Positions 51,449-59,008 of a stretch of 64,000 bases of DNA are shown piece by piece. Within the stretch, counting starts at the first letter, position 1. The number at the start of each line of letters is the position of its first letter. Position numbers and translations under genes: made by a program. The notes under the pieces were generated by a model. That model saw only the letters and a list, made by a program, of their open reading frames with translations. It was not told the origin of the DNA and did no database searches. The DNA is taken from assembly GCA_963930955.1 (NCBI GenBank), contig OZ006967.1, positions 2,294,001 through 2,358,000 on the forward strand. Reading direction: 5' to 3'. The DNA is from Scatomonas sp963930955 (GTDB lineage Bacteria > Bacillota > Clostridia > Lachnospirales > Lachnospiraceae).

Positions 51449-52070
51449 GGAGATTAAACCTCTTTTCCATATCAATGCTGGTGGAGCACTGATGCCCCGG
51501 ATACACTGCCGTGTCCTCCGGCAGTTCCGCCAGGAGCCGGCGGACACTCTTCTGCATATCTTTTGCGCTGGAAGTAGGGAAATCCGTCCTTCCGTAGGAC
51601 TCAAAGAAAAGTGTGTCGCCGCTGATCAGAAATTTCTGCTCCGGGAAATAATAGCAGGCGCTTCCCTGGGTATGGCCCGGGGTATGCAGTACCCGGATCC
51701 GGCAGCCTGCCAGCTGCAGCTCCTCTCCCTCCTTTACCAGAACATCCGCCTTCATGGTATAGGCGCTGCTCCAGAAACCGGAAAGGTTTAGGGCTGCGTC
51801 CTCCAGCACCGGCTCGTCCAGCTCATGGACGTAAACCTTGATTCCATATTTTTTTCTCACCGCGTCCGCAGCCAGCATATGGTCATAATGGCCGTGGGTC
51901 AGCAGCACCGCCACCGGCTTTCCGCCCATGGCGCTGACTTTTTCTTCAATGGCCTCCGCCTCGTCGGCAGGATCCACCAGCAGCATCTCTTTTGTTTCCC
52001 GGTTCATGAGAAAGTAGGTATTGGTTCCCACCATGCCCAGAACCTGGTTCTGTACGATCATTTCTGCCAT
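51441..52070 (-). CDS. MBL fold hydrolase (hydroxyacylglutathione hydrolase-like, YcbL type)
   Basis: 209 residues. LLTHGHYDHMLA holds the THxHxDH zinc motif, LHTPGHTQGSACYYF the third His, SGDTLFFESYGRTDFP the bridging Asp, and YPGHQCST the last His. This complete set defines glyoxalase II-like MBL proteins; in organisms without glutathione they are usually called YcbL-type and act on thioesters of unknown nature. It lies six bases after rel and overlaps hemZ. Confidence 0.9.
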   Translation of the reverse strand: MAEMIVQNQVLGMVGTNTYFLMNRETKEMLLVDPADEAEAIEEKVSAMGGKPVAVLLTHGHYDHMLAADAVRKKYGIKVYVHELDEPVLEDAALNLSGFWSSAYTMKADVLVKEGEELQLAGCRIRVLHTPGHTQGSACYYFPEQKFLISGDTLFFESYGRTDFPTSSAKDMQKSVRRLLAELPEDTAVYPGHQCSTSIDMEKRFNLLA

Positions 52071-52075
52071 TTCTG

Positions 52076-54379
52076 TTATCCTCTCGATCTCTCTATATCC
52101 AGAACACTCTCTACCTGCCGGATCTTTTCGATCAGGGCGTTGAGCTCCTCCTTGCTATTTACATCAAAGGCCATGTCGATGGTGGCGGTCCCCTGCTTGC
52201 TGGTCCGGACATTCATGGCCGTCAGGTCGATCTTCCGCTCCGTAAAGATCCGGGAAATATCCACCAGCAGTCCGGTCCGGTTGTTGGCGTAAATATTGAT
52301 CTCCACCGTGTAGAGCTGGCCGTCGGATTCCCCGGCTTCCCACTCCGCCTCAATGAGCCTCTCCCGCTCGGACTCCGGAAGGTTCATGATATTCACGCAG
52401 TCTGTTCGATGGATCGTGATTCCTCTGCCTCTGGTGACAAAGCCAACGATCTCGTCCCCGGGGATGGGGCTGCAGCATTTGGAAAAACGCACCGCCACAT
52501 CGTGGATGCCGTGGACCGTGATCCCTCCCTTGGACTTGTTTACAGGGATCTCCGCCTTGGTCTCCTTGGCAGCCTCCAGCACCTCCTTATCGGTAAGTTC
52601 CCGCTTGTGTTCCTTATCAAAGGCTTCCATGAGCTTGTTCAGGACCTGGCCCTCCTTGAGGCCCCCGTGTCCCACAGCTGCCAGTACGGAATCCCAGTCC
52701 CGGAAACCATACTTATTCTTCACGGAATCCATATAATGGGGCTTCAGATACAGGCCCAGATTCTTTCCCTTCAGCTTGGCATAGCTGCTGAGCATATCCT
52801 TCCCCTTGATAATATTATCTTCTTTCAGTTCCTGGCGGAACCACTGATTAATCCGGTTCTTGGCCTGGGTGCTCTTTACTACTTTCAGCCAGTCCCGGCT
52901 GGGGCCTTTGGAATTCTGGGAGGTAATGATCTCCACCCGGTCCCCGTTGTGAAGTTCCGTCTCGATAGGCACCAGCTTGCCGTTGACCCGGGCCCCCACC
53001 ATGCGGTTTCCCACCGCCGAGTGAACGGAATAGGCGAAATCAATGGTACAGGAGCCGCTGGGCAGAGTTTTCACATCCCCTGCCGGAGAGAAGCAGTACA
53101 CATTGTCCGCGAACAGATCCAGATCGCTTTTCAGCAGGTTCATAAATTCCCGGTTGTCGGACATATCCTGCTGCCATTCCAGGATCTGCCGGAGCCAGCT
53201 GAGCTTGGCTTCCTCCTGCTCCGGCCCCGACTTCTTGCCGTCGGAGGCCTCTTTGTATTTCCAGTGGGCGGCGATTCCGAACTCCGCCGTCCGGTGCATC
53301 TCAAAAGTACGGATCTGGATCTCAAAGGGCTGGCCTTTGGGTCCGATCAGGGTGGTATGCAGGGACTGGTACATATTGGGCTTCGGCATGGCAATGTAGT
53401 CCTTGAACCGGCCGGGAATGGGAGTGTACATTTCATGGATCACGCCCAGGGCCGCGTAGCAGTCCTTCACCGTTTCCACAATGATCCGCACCGCAAACAG
53501 GTCGTAGATCTGGTCCAGGGTCTTATCCTGGTTCACCATCTTCTTATAGATACTGAAAAAATGTTTTGCCCGGCCGCTGATCTGGGCTTCAATCCCAGCG
53601 GCGCTGATGTGGGCCCGGACCTGTTCCACGATCTGCTCCACAAATTGCTGACGCTCGCCTTTTTTCTGATTGATCTGTTTCACCAGATCATAATAGATCT
53701 CCGGTTTCAGATATTTCAAAGAAAGGTCATCCAGTTCCACCTTTACCTTGGAAATACCCAGCCTCTGCGCGATGGGCGCGTAAATATCCATGGTCTCCCG
53801 GGCTTTTTCCTTCTGCTTTTCCGGTTTCATATACTGAAGGGTCCGCATGTTGTGAAGCCGGTCCGCCAGCTTCACCAGGATCACCCGGATGTCTTTGGCC
53901 ATGGCCAGGAACATTTTCCTTAAATTCTCGGCCTGCTCCTCCACCTTATCCGCGGAATAATTCAGCTGTCCCAGCTTGGTAACACCGTCCACGATCAGCG
54001 CCACCTCGCTGCCGAACTCCTGCTTGAGCTCCTCCTCCGTCATCACTGTATCCTCCACCACATCGTGAAGGAGACCGGAAGCGATGCTCTCTTTATCCAG
54101 TTCCAGATCCGCCAGGATAATGGCCACGCAGAGAGGATGGATAATATAGGGTTCCCCGGATTTTCTCACCTGGCCCCTGTGGGCCTCGCTGGCTACCTGA
54201 TACGCTTTTTCGATCAGGGTAATATCGTCTGAGGGATGGTACTTGCGCACGCTGGCGATCAGTTCCTGATACAGCTGTTCCGGGCTGGTAAAATCTTCCA
54301 TAGACTTTACGCTGGCGTCCACAGCCGCAATCTCCTGTTTCAGTTTTTCCTGCTTTTCCTGCAGAATCTTGTCGTCCAT
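52076..54379 (-). CDS. relA: Bifunctional (p)ppGpp synthetase/hydrolase
   Basis: 767 residues, normal Rel length. Hydrolase HD domain with HPLCVAIILADLELD and GLLHDVVEDT (His105-Asp106), synthetase domain with AVRIIVETVKDCYAALG and GRFKDYIAMPKPNMYQSLHT, the TGS domain (PSGSCTIDFAYSVHSAVG), a zinc-finger/helical region (FSKCCSPIPGDEIVGFVTRGRGITIH) and a C-terminal ACT domain. Both active sites look intact, so it should make and degrade the stringent-response alarmone. AAGGAG precedes the ATG. It lies 33 bases downstream of apt. Confidence 0.96.
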   Translation of the reverse strand: MDDKILQEKQEKLKQEIAAVDASVKSMEDFTSPEQLYQELIASVRKYHPSDDITLIEKAYQVASEAHRGQVRKSGEPYIIHPLCVAIILADLELDKESIASGLLHDVVEDTVMTEEELKQEFGSEVALIVDGVTKLGQLNYSADKVEEQAENLRKMFLAMAKDIRVILVKLADRLHNMRTLQYMKPEKQKEKARETMDIYAPIAQRLGISKVKVELDDLSLKYLKPEIYYDLVKQINQKKGERQQFVEQIVEQVRAHISAAGIEAQISGRAKHFFSIYKKMVNQDKTLDQIYDLFAVRIIVETVKDCYAALGVIHEMYTPIPGRFKDYIAMPKPNMYQSLHTTLIGPKGQPFEIQIRTFEMHRTAEFGIAAHWKYKEASDGKKSGPEQEEAKLSWLRQILEWQQDMSDNREFMNLLKSDLDLFADNVYCFSPAGDVKTLPSGSCTIDFAYSVHSAVGNRMVGARVNGKLVPIETELHNGDRVEIITSQNSKGPSRDWLKVVKSTQAKNRINQWFRQELKEDNIIKGKDMLSSYAKLKGKNLGLYLKPHYMDSVKNKYGFRDWDSVLAAVGHGGLKEGQVLNKLMEAFDKEHKRELTDKEVLEAAKETKAEIPVNKSKGGITVHGIHDVAVRFSKCCSPIPGDEIVGFVTRGRGITIHRTDCVNIMNLPESERERLIEAEWEAGESDGQLYTVEINIYANNRTGLLVDISRIFTERKIDLTAMNVRTSKQGTATIDMAFDVNSKEELNALIEKIRQVESVLDIERSRG

Positions 54380-54412
54380 TTCCCTCAGCTCCTTTCCTTC
54401 GGACCGATGTCC

Positions 54413-54937
54413 TTATTTTCCCTCGTAGCGGATCACAGAGTCCACCTTATACTTTTTCAGCTTCTCCCGGCCGTTCAGACCTGCCAGCTCCATAACGCAA
54501 ATAATCTTCGCTACTTCGCCGCCCAGAGATTCTACCAGCCGGGCCGCCGCTTCCATGGTTCCCCCGGTGGCGATCAGGTCATCCACCATCACCACCTTCT
54601 GACCGGGACGGATGGCGTCCTTATGCATCTCGATGGTAGCGGTGCCGTACTCCAGTTCATAGCTCATCTCCACAGTTTCTCTGGGAAGCTTTCCCTTTTT
54701 CCGCACCATTACAAAAGGCTTATGTAAATTGTATGCCAGGGGCATGCCAAAAATAAATCCTCTGGATTCCGTTCCCACCATCACGTCAAAATCTACATCT
54801 TTAATCAGATCCTGGAGGGAATTGATGGCCAGCTGCAGTCCTTCCGCGTCCTGCAGGATACTGGTCACATCCCGGAAGATCACTCCCGGCTCCGGGAAAT
54901 CCGGAATGTTGGTTACATACTCTTCTAACTTTTTCAT
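54413..54937 (-). CDS. apt: Adenine phosphoribosyltransferase
   Basis: 174 residues. FPEPGVIFRDVTSIL opens the family, GTESRGFIFGMPLAY binds adenine, and VVMVDDLIATGGTMEAAARLVE is the PRPP-binding loop. It salvages adenine to AMP. GGAGATATTGAC precedes the ATG, with a good promoter 34 bases further upstream, so apt begins the apt-rel-MBL-hemZ-HD-hisS-aspS transcript. Size and motifs are complete. Confidence 0.96.
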   Translation of the reverse strand: MKKLEEYVTNIPDFPEPGVIFRDVTSILQDAEGLQLAINSLQDLIKDVDFDVMVGTESRGFIFGMPLAYNLHKPFVMVRKKGKLPRETVEMSYELEYGTATIEMHKDAIRPGQKVVMVDDLIATGGTMEAAARLVESLGGEVAKIICVMELAGLNGREKLKKYKVDSVIRYEGK

Positions 54938-54970
54938 GTCAATATCTCCTTTTTCGACATCGTAACTTAA

Positions 54971-54999
54971 AGTATATCATCCTTTTTTCTGAGAATCAA
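54971..54999 (-). promoter_or_regulatory. Promoter of the apt-rel-hisS-aspS operon
   Basis: Minus strand TTGATT (54994-54999), 17-base spacer, TATACT (54971-54976). Confidence 0.7.
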
Positions 55000-55007
55000 C
55001 GTTTTGC

Positions 55008-56723
55008 TCATTTTTGATAGGTCACCACCGTGGCCTGCAGGGTCTCCCGTCCCATATAACGATCTATATTGGGATAATAGGCAATGGACATAGCCGGATG
55101 CTCCAACGCAAACCGCAGGAACCCGTCGCCGTCTCCAAAGTAGATTCCCTCCATGGTGCAGCCCCCTTCATCCAGAAGCTGCATTTTCACCACATTCCTA
55201 TTTTTGCCAAAAACTTTTGGATTCAACACCCGAACATTTTTTTCCGCAAAAAGTGGACGGCCGTTTCCCTTGCCGAAAGGCTTCAGCAGTTCCATCTGAT
55301 CCAGCAGATCTCTGCGGACGTAGGAAATAGGCATGGGCACATCGATGGTGATCTTGGGAATAAGATCCTTCTCCGTCAGCCTGCAAAGCCGGTTCAGTTC
55401 TTTCCGGAAAGGCTCCAGATTTTTTTCCTCCAGAGAAATCCCGGCTGCCATGGGATGGCCGCCGAATTTTGTCAGATATTCCCGGCATCTGCAAAGTTCT
55501 TCATACATGGAATATCCTTCAATGGAACGGCCGGAGCCCTTCAGACCTTCTTCCGTTCTGGTGACCACAAAAGCAGGCCGGTGAAAATGTTCCTTCAGAC
55601 GGCCGGCAATGATCCCGGCCAGACTTTCATGGCATTCCGGAAGAAAGACCACCAGCACCCGGTCCCGGATCTGCTGGGAATTTTCTACGATTTCTATGGC
55701 TTGTTCTTCTCCCTCCAGTGTCATGGCCTTGCGGCTCTCGTTCAAGGCCTTCAGATCACCGGCCAGCCGGGCCGCTTCCGCCCGGTTTTCCGTCAGAAGC
55801 ATCTGCAAAGCCCTAGCCGCCGTATCCAGCCGGCCGCTGGCATTCAGGCAGGGGCCCAGGACAAATCCAATGTGGTACACATCCACCTGCTCCCTGTCCA
55901 GCTTAGTCTGATCCATCAGTTCCTGCAGACCCGGGTTCGAAGTGCGGCGCAGCCGCTTCAGCCCTTCCCGGACCAGGATCCGGTTTTCCCCCTGCAGATC
56001 CATTACATCCCCTACCGTGGCGATGGCCGCGAATTCCAGGAAATCCCAGGCCTCTTCTCCGGAGATCCCTGCCTTTTGGTAAAGATACCGGATAAACTGG
56101 AAAGCCACCCCGGCGCCGCAGAGTCCCTTAAAGGGATAGGGACATCCCGGCTGCTTGGGATTGATCACCGCGTCGGCAGGCGGAAGAATGTACCGTCTGC
56201 CTGCCTGGGTTTCTTCATAGGGGATCTCATGATGATCTGTAACGATCACGCACATTCCTTTTTCTTTGGCGGCGGCAATCTGCTCCGCCGCCGCAATCCC
56301 GTTATCACAGGTAACCAGGGTGTCCATGCCATCTTCCCAAGCCTGCAGCACCAGATGTTCATTGAGACCGTATCCGTCCGTCAGACGGTCCGGGATACGG
56401 ACATCGGCCCGGGCCCCCAGTCTCTCCAGGCCTTTTTTTAATATGTAGGAAGACATAATGCCGTCAATATCATAATCCCCGATAATCCGTATGGGGCGCT
56501 TCTCCTGTATCTTTTTCAGAAGCAGCTCCGCTCCCTCCGGTACGCCTTTCATCTGTCCCGGATCTCCCAGATCCTCCAGGCCGCCATACAGGTATTTCCG
56601 GATTTCTTCCTCTCCGATCACATCCCTGTTCCGGATCAGCCGGGCAACCACCGGGTCAATGGAAAATTTCCTGCCTATTTCGTTAAAATCAGCCCTTTTG
56701 GCTGCAACCACCCAACGTTCCAT
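55008..56723 (-). CDS. recJ: Single-stranded-DNA-specific exonuclease RecJ
   Basis: 571 residues. The DHH phosphoesterase motifs are IRIIGDYDIDGIMSSYIL (motif I), VTCDNGIAA (II), VIVTDHHEIP (III, the DHH), and VFLPECHESLAGIIAGRL / GLKGSGRSIEGYS with a GGHPMAAG motif near the end of the DHHA1 domain. RecJ degrades single-stranded DNA 5' to 3' in recombination and mismatch or base-excision repair. It is followed by apt, which has its own promoter. Confidence 0.95.
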   Translation of the reverse strand: MERWVVAAKRADFNEIGRKFSIDPVVARLIRNRDVIGEEEIRKYLYGGLEDLGDPGQMKGVPEGAELLLKKIQEKRPIRIIGDYDIDGIMSSYILKKGLERLGARADVRIPDRLTDGYGLNEHLVLQAWEDGMDTLVTCDNGIAAAEQIAAAKEKGMCVIVTDHHEIPYEETQAGRRYILPPADAVINPKQPGCPYPFKGLCGAGVAFQFIRYLYQKAGISGEEAWDFLEFAAIATVGDVMDLQGENRILVREGLKRLRRTSNPGLQELMDQTKLDREQVDVYHIGFVLGPCLNASGRLDTAARALQMLLTENRAEAARLAGDLKALNESRKAMTLEGEEQAIEIVENSQQIRDRVLVVFLPECHESLAGIIAGRLKEHFHRPAFVVTRTEEGLKGSGRSIEGYSMYEELCRCREYLTKFGGHPMAAGISLEEKNLEPFRKELNRLCRLTEKDLIPKITIDVPMPISYVRRDLLDQMELLKPFGKGNGRPLFAEKNVRVLNPKVFGKNRNVVKMQLLDEGGCTMEGIYFGDGDGFLRFALEHPAMSIAYYPNIDRYMGRETLQATVVTYQK

Positions 56724-56754
56724 ATTTTCTCCATTCCCAGGACCATGGTTTCAC

Positions 56755-56796
56755 AGAAACAGGGAGGCCGCTCGCAATGGCTGTCTCCCTGTTTCT
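56755..56796 (-). terminator. Inverted repeat after the SCIFF maturase gene
   Basis: AGAAACAGGGAG / CTCCCTGTTTCT, 12-base perfect stem between scfB and recJ. It lacks a clear U run, so termination may be partial. Confidence 0.5.
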
Positions 56797-56824
56797 GATC
56801 CAATCGTCTCTGTTTTCCGTACTC

Positions 56825-58177
56825 TTATGACAGCGCCGCCTTAATCATCAGCGCGCATTCGATTCTCTTTCTCTGCATTACACAGCCGATCTCGTAAACA
56901 TCGTTGATCTTCCCTGTAAAATTGTAAGAATTAGCCGCGCATCCGCCGCTGCAGTAAAAGCGGGCAAAACACTCCGCGCATTCCTTCTTGGCATATACGT
57001 TGCACTTTTTAAATTCCTGACAGATATCTTTTCTGAGGATTCCCTGGTCTACATTTCCCAGCAGGAACTTCTCCTCCCCTACAAACTGATGGCAGGGATA
57101 CAGATCTCCCCAGGGGGTTACCGCCAGATACTCTGTTCCTGAACCGCAGCCGGAAAGCCGCTTGTATACACAGGGACCGCCGGTGAGATCGATCATAAAA
57201 TGGAAGAACTGAAAGCCTCTTCCTTCCTTCTCTCTGCGGATCATCTCCCGGGCCAGAATATCGTACTGTTCCAGAATAACCGGCAGATCTTCGGAACGGA
57301 TCGCATAGTCCTCGGTAGGCGGCGCCACCACCGGCTCAACAGAAATCTGTTTAAAGCCCAGATCCGCCAGATGCAGAACATCCTTGGCAAAATCCAGATT
57401 GTAGTGAGTAAAGGTGCCCCGCACGTAGTAATTCTGCTGCCGGCGGCTTTCCGCAAACTTCTGGAATTTCGGAACGATCAGGTCGTAGCTTCCCGCTCCC
57501 TTCCGGAAGGGGCGCATCCGGTCGTGGACTTCCTTCCTTCCGTCAATACTCAGGACTACATTTCCCATTTCCCGGTTGCAGAATTCCATTATCTCATCAT
57601 TCAGAAGCACGCCATTGGTGGTAAGCGTAAAACGAAACCGTTTCCCGTGCAGTTTCTCCTGTTCTCTGCCGTAGGCTACCAGCTGTTTTACCACCTCCCA
57701 GTTCATAAGAGGCTCCCCGCCGAAGAAATCCACTTCCAGATTTCTGCGGCTGCCGGAATTGGCGATCAGAAAGTCCAGGGCCTTTTTTCCAACTTCCAGG
57801 GACATGAGCGCCCTTCTGCCGTGATATTCTCCTTCCTCCGCAAAGCAGTAGCGGCAGGCAAGATTACAGTCATGGGCAATGTGCAGGCAGAGTGCCTTTA
57901 CAACCGTAGGCCTGTCCTGAAACTGATCGATGGCTTTCCGATAGACATCCTCGGTAAAAAGCATTCCCTCCTGGCGGAGTTCCTGACACTCCCCGTAAGC
58001 TTCCGCCACGTCATTGGATGGATAGCGGTCCCCCAGGGCATGCCGGATCTCCTCCGGGGATTTATTCTCATCCATTAATCCCAGAACTTCATAACAGAGA
58101 TCATCCACCACATGGACAGACCCGCTGTTTACGTCCAGCACCAGATTGTATCCATTGTTTTTATATCGATAGATCAC
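56825..58177 (-). CDS. scfB: SCIFF peptide radical SAM maturase
   Basis: About 450 residues. I take the GTG at 58177 as start: AAAGG lies nine bases upstream and the protein then begins IYRYKNNGYNLVLDVNSG, which matches the family N-terminus; an ATG 11 codons upstream has no ribosome site and crowds the upstream palindrome. DVNSGSVHVVDD is the peptide-recognition domain. HDCNLACRYCFAEEGEYHG carries the CxxxCxxC cluster (Cys104, 108, 111 from the GTG), and a SPASM region follows with GPCVYKRLSGC, YPCHQF and a Cys-rich end (KKECAECFARFYC). It forms a Cys-Thr thioether in the SCIFF peptide, a sactipeptide-like modification. Confidence 0.93.
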   Translation of the reverse strand: MIYRYKNNGYNLVLDVNSGSVHVVDDLCYEVLGLMDENKSPEEIRHALGDRYPSNDVAEAYGECQELRQEGMLFTEDVYRKAIDQFQDRPTVVKALCLHIAHDCNLACRYCFAEEGEYHGRRALMSLEVGKKALDFLIANSGSRRNLEVDFFGGEPLMNWEVVKQLVAYGREQEKLHGKRFRFTLTTNGVLLNDEIMEFCNREMGNVVLSIDGRKEVHDRMRPFRKGAGSYDLIVPKFQKFAESRRQQNYYVRGTFTHYNLDFAKDVLHLADLGFKQISVEPVVAPPTEDYAIRSEDLPVILEQYDILAREMIRREKEGRGFQFFHFMIDLTGGPCVYKRLSGCGSGTEYLAVTPWGDLYPCHQFVGEEKFLLGNVDQGILRKDICQEFKKCNVYAKKECAECFARFYCSGGCAANSYNFTGKINDVYEIGCVMQRKRIECALMIKAALS

Positions 58178-58216
58178 AGAATTAATCCTTTCTTTCACTT
58201 CCATATACATTGGGAC

Positions 58217-58244
58217 GGCCCGGAAAACTTAAGTTTTCCGGGCC
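58217..58244 (-). promoter_or_regulatory. Perfect 28-bp palindrome between SCIFF peptide and maturase genes
   Basis: GGCCCGGAAAACTT joined directly to its exact complement. As RNA it gives a 12-base stem with a TTAA loop and no following U run, 40 bases before the maturase GTG. It could act as an attenuator, RNase processing site or stabiliser setting a high precursor-to-enzyme ratio. Confidence 0.75.
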
Positions 58245-58311
58245 TCTCCGCAGCGGGTTCTCTACCCGCGCGTCTGCTGCAGGCGCCCCTTTGGGCCTCC
58301 CTCAGCGTTTC

Positions 58312-58458
58312 TTATTTCGTATTTTCGCAGCTCTGATTTCCTACTGTGCAGGAAGTCTTGCATGCAGACTGGCAGGATGTCTGGCACTCGCCGCAGCCGC
58401 CTTTCTTCACCGTATTCTGCAGATTCTTCGTATTCAGAGTCTTAATATGTTTCATCAT
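58312..58458 (-). CDS. scfA: SCIFF (six cysteines in forty-five residues) RiPP precursor peptide
   Basis: 48 residues; AAGGAGGAACGG precedes two consecutive ATGs (58458 and 58455), the second having the better spacing and giving MKHIKTLNT, the family start. Six cysteines lie at 22, 25, 29, 33, 37 and 44, in GGCGECQTSCQSACKTSC and NQSC. Cys33 and Thr38 correspond to the pair known to be thioether-linked in clostridial SCIFF. It is a ribosomally made, modified peptide almost universal in Clostridia; its biological role remains unknown. The maturase gene follows, and a TIGR04086 membrane protein gene precedes it, the standard neighbourhood. Confidence 0.96.
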   Translation of the reverse strand: MMKHIKTLNTKNLQNTVKKGGCGECQTSCQSACKTSCTVGNQSCENTK

Positions 58459-58542
58459 CCGTTCCTCCTTCATGTTCTGGTATGTATCTGTCTCCGGCGC
58501 GGAAACACCGGACGGATACAGGCAGACCCATCTGCCCTGATT

Positions 58543-58548
58543 ATTATA
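58543..58548 (-). promoter_or_regulatory. Extended -10 promoter of the SCIFF gene
   Basis: Minus strand TATGCTATAAT (TGC plus TATAAT) about 85 bases upstream of the SCIFF start; no strong -35. It lets SCIFF be expressed apart from the membrane-protein gene upstream. Confidence 0.55.
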
Positions 58549-58581
58549 GCATAGCCTCCGGTATTTTTAAAGTATTTTTTC

Positions 58582-58962
58582 TTATGCCAGCATCCCCCCT
58601 GTCATTCCCCCGGCACAGCACAGCAGCAGCGTAGCGAACAGTCCCCCGGCTCCTCCGAAATCGCCCGGTGCCGCAATGGCAGACAGGATCAGCAGCAGTA
58701 CAAAGTAGGCAGCTCCCAGGATCAATCCCCAGAGAAATTTATTTTTGCCCACTCCTTTTCCCAGAAGGAAACCGCCCAGAAAGCAGCTGAACAGATAGGT
58801 GGACATAACTCCTGCGGTTACGGCAGTCCAGGGAAGTTTCAGTTTTAACAGCAGCAGCGCCATCAGCATCAGCAGACCGGCGGTAACCGCATAAGACGCC
58901 AGCAATCCTTTCACCACTGACAGCATTTTTCTTCTGGAAAATACAAACTTCGTTTTCTCCAT
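58582..58962 (-). CDS. TIGR04086 family membrane protein
   Basis: 126 residues with four hydrophobic segments (VVKGLLASYAVTAGLLMLMALLLL; AVTAGVMSTYLFSCFLGGFLLG; FLWGLILGAAYFVLLLILSAIA; LFATLLLCCAGGMTGGMLA). The pattern matches TIGR04086, small membrane proteins of Clostridia regularly found beside SCIFF. The function is unknown. GGGAGGG precedes the ATG. A near-perfect inverted repeat CCATATAA-A-TTATATGG (58975-58991) lies between the preceding gene and its ribosome site. Confidence 0.88.
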   Translation of the reverse strand: MEKTKFVFSRRKMLSVVKGLLASYAVTAGLLMLMALLLLKLKLPWTAVTAGVMSTYLFSCFLGGFLLGKGVGKNKFLWGLILGAAYFVLLLILSAIAAPGDFGGAGGLFATLLLCCAGGMTGGMLA

Positions 58963-59008
58963 AAAGAAACCCTCCCATATAAATTATATGGAAGGGCTGT
59001 TCTTTTTA

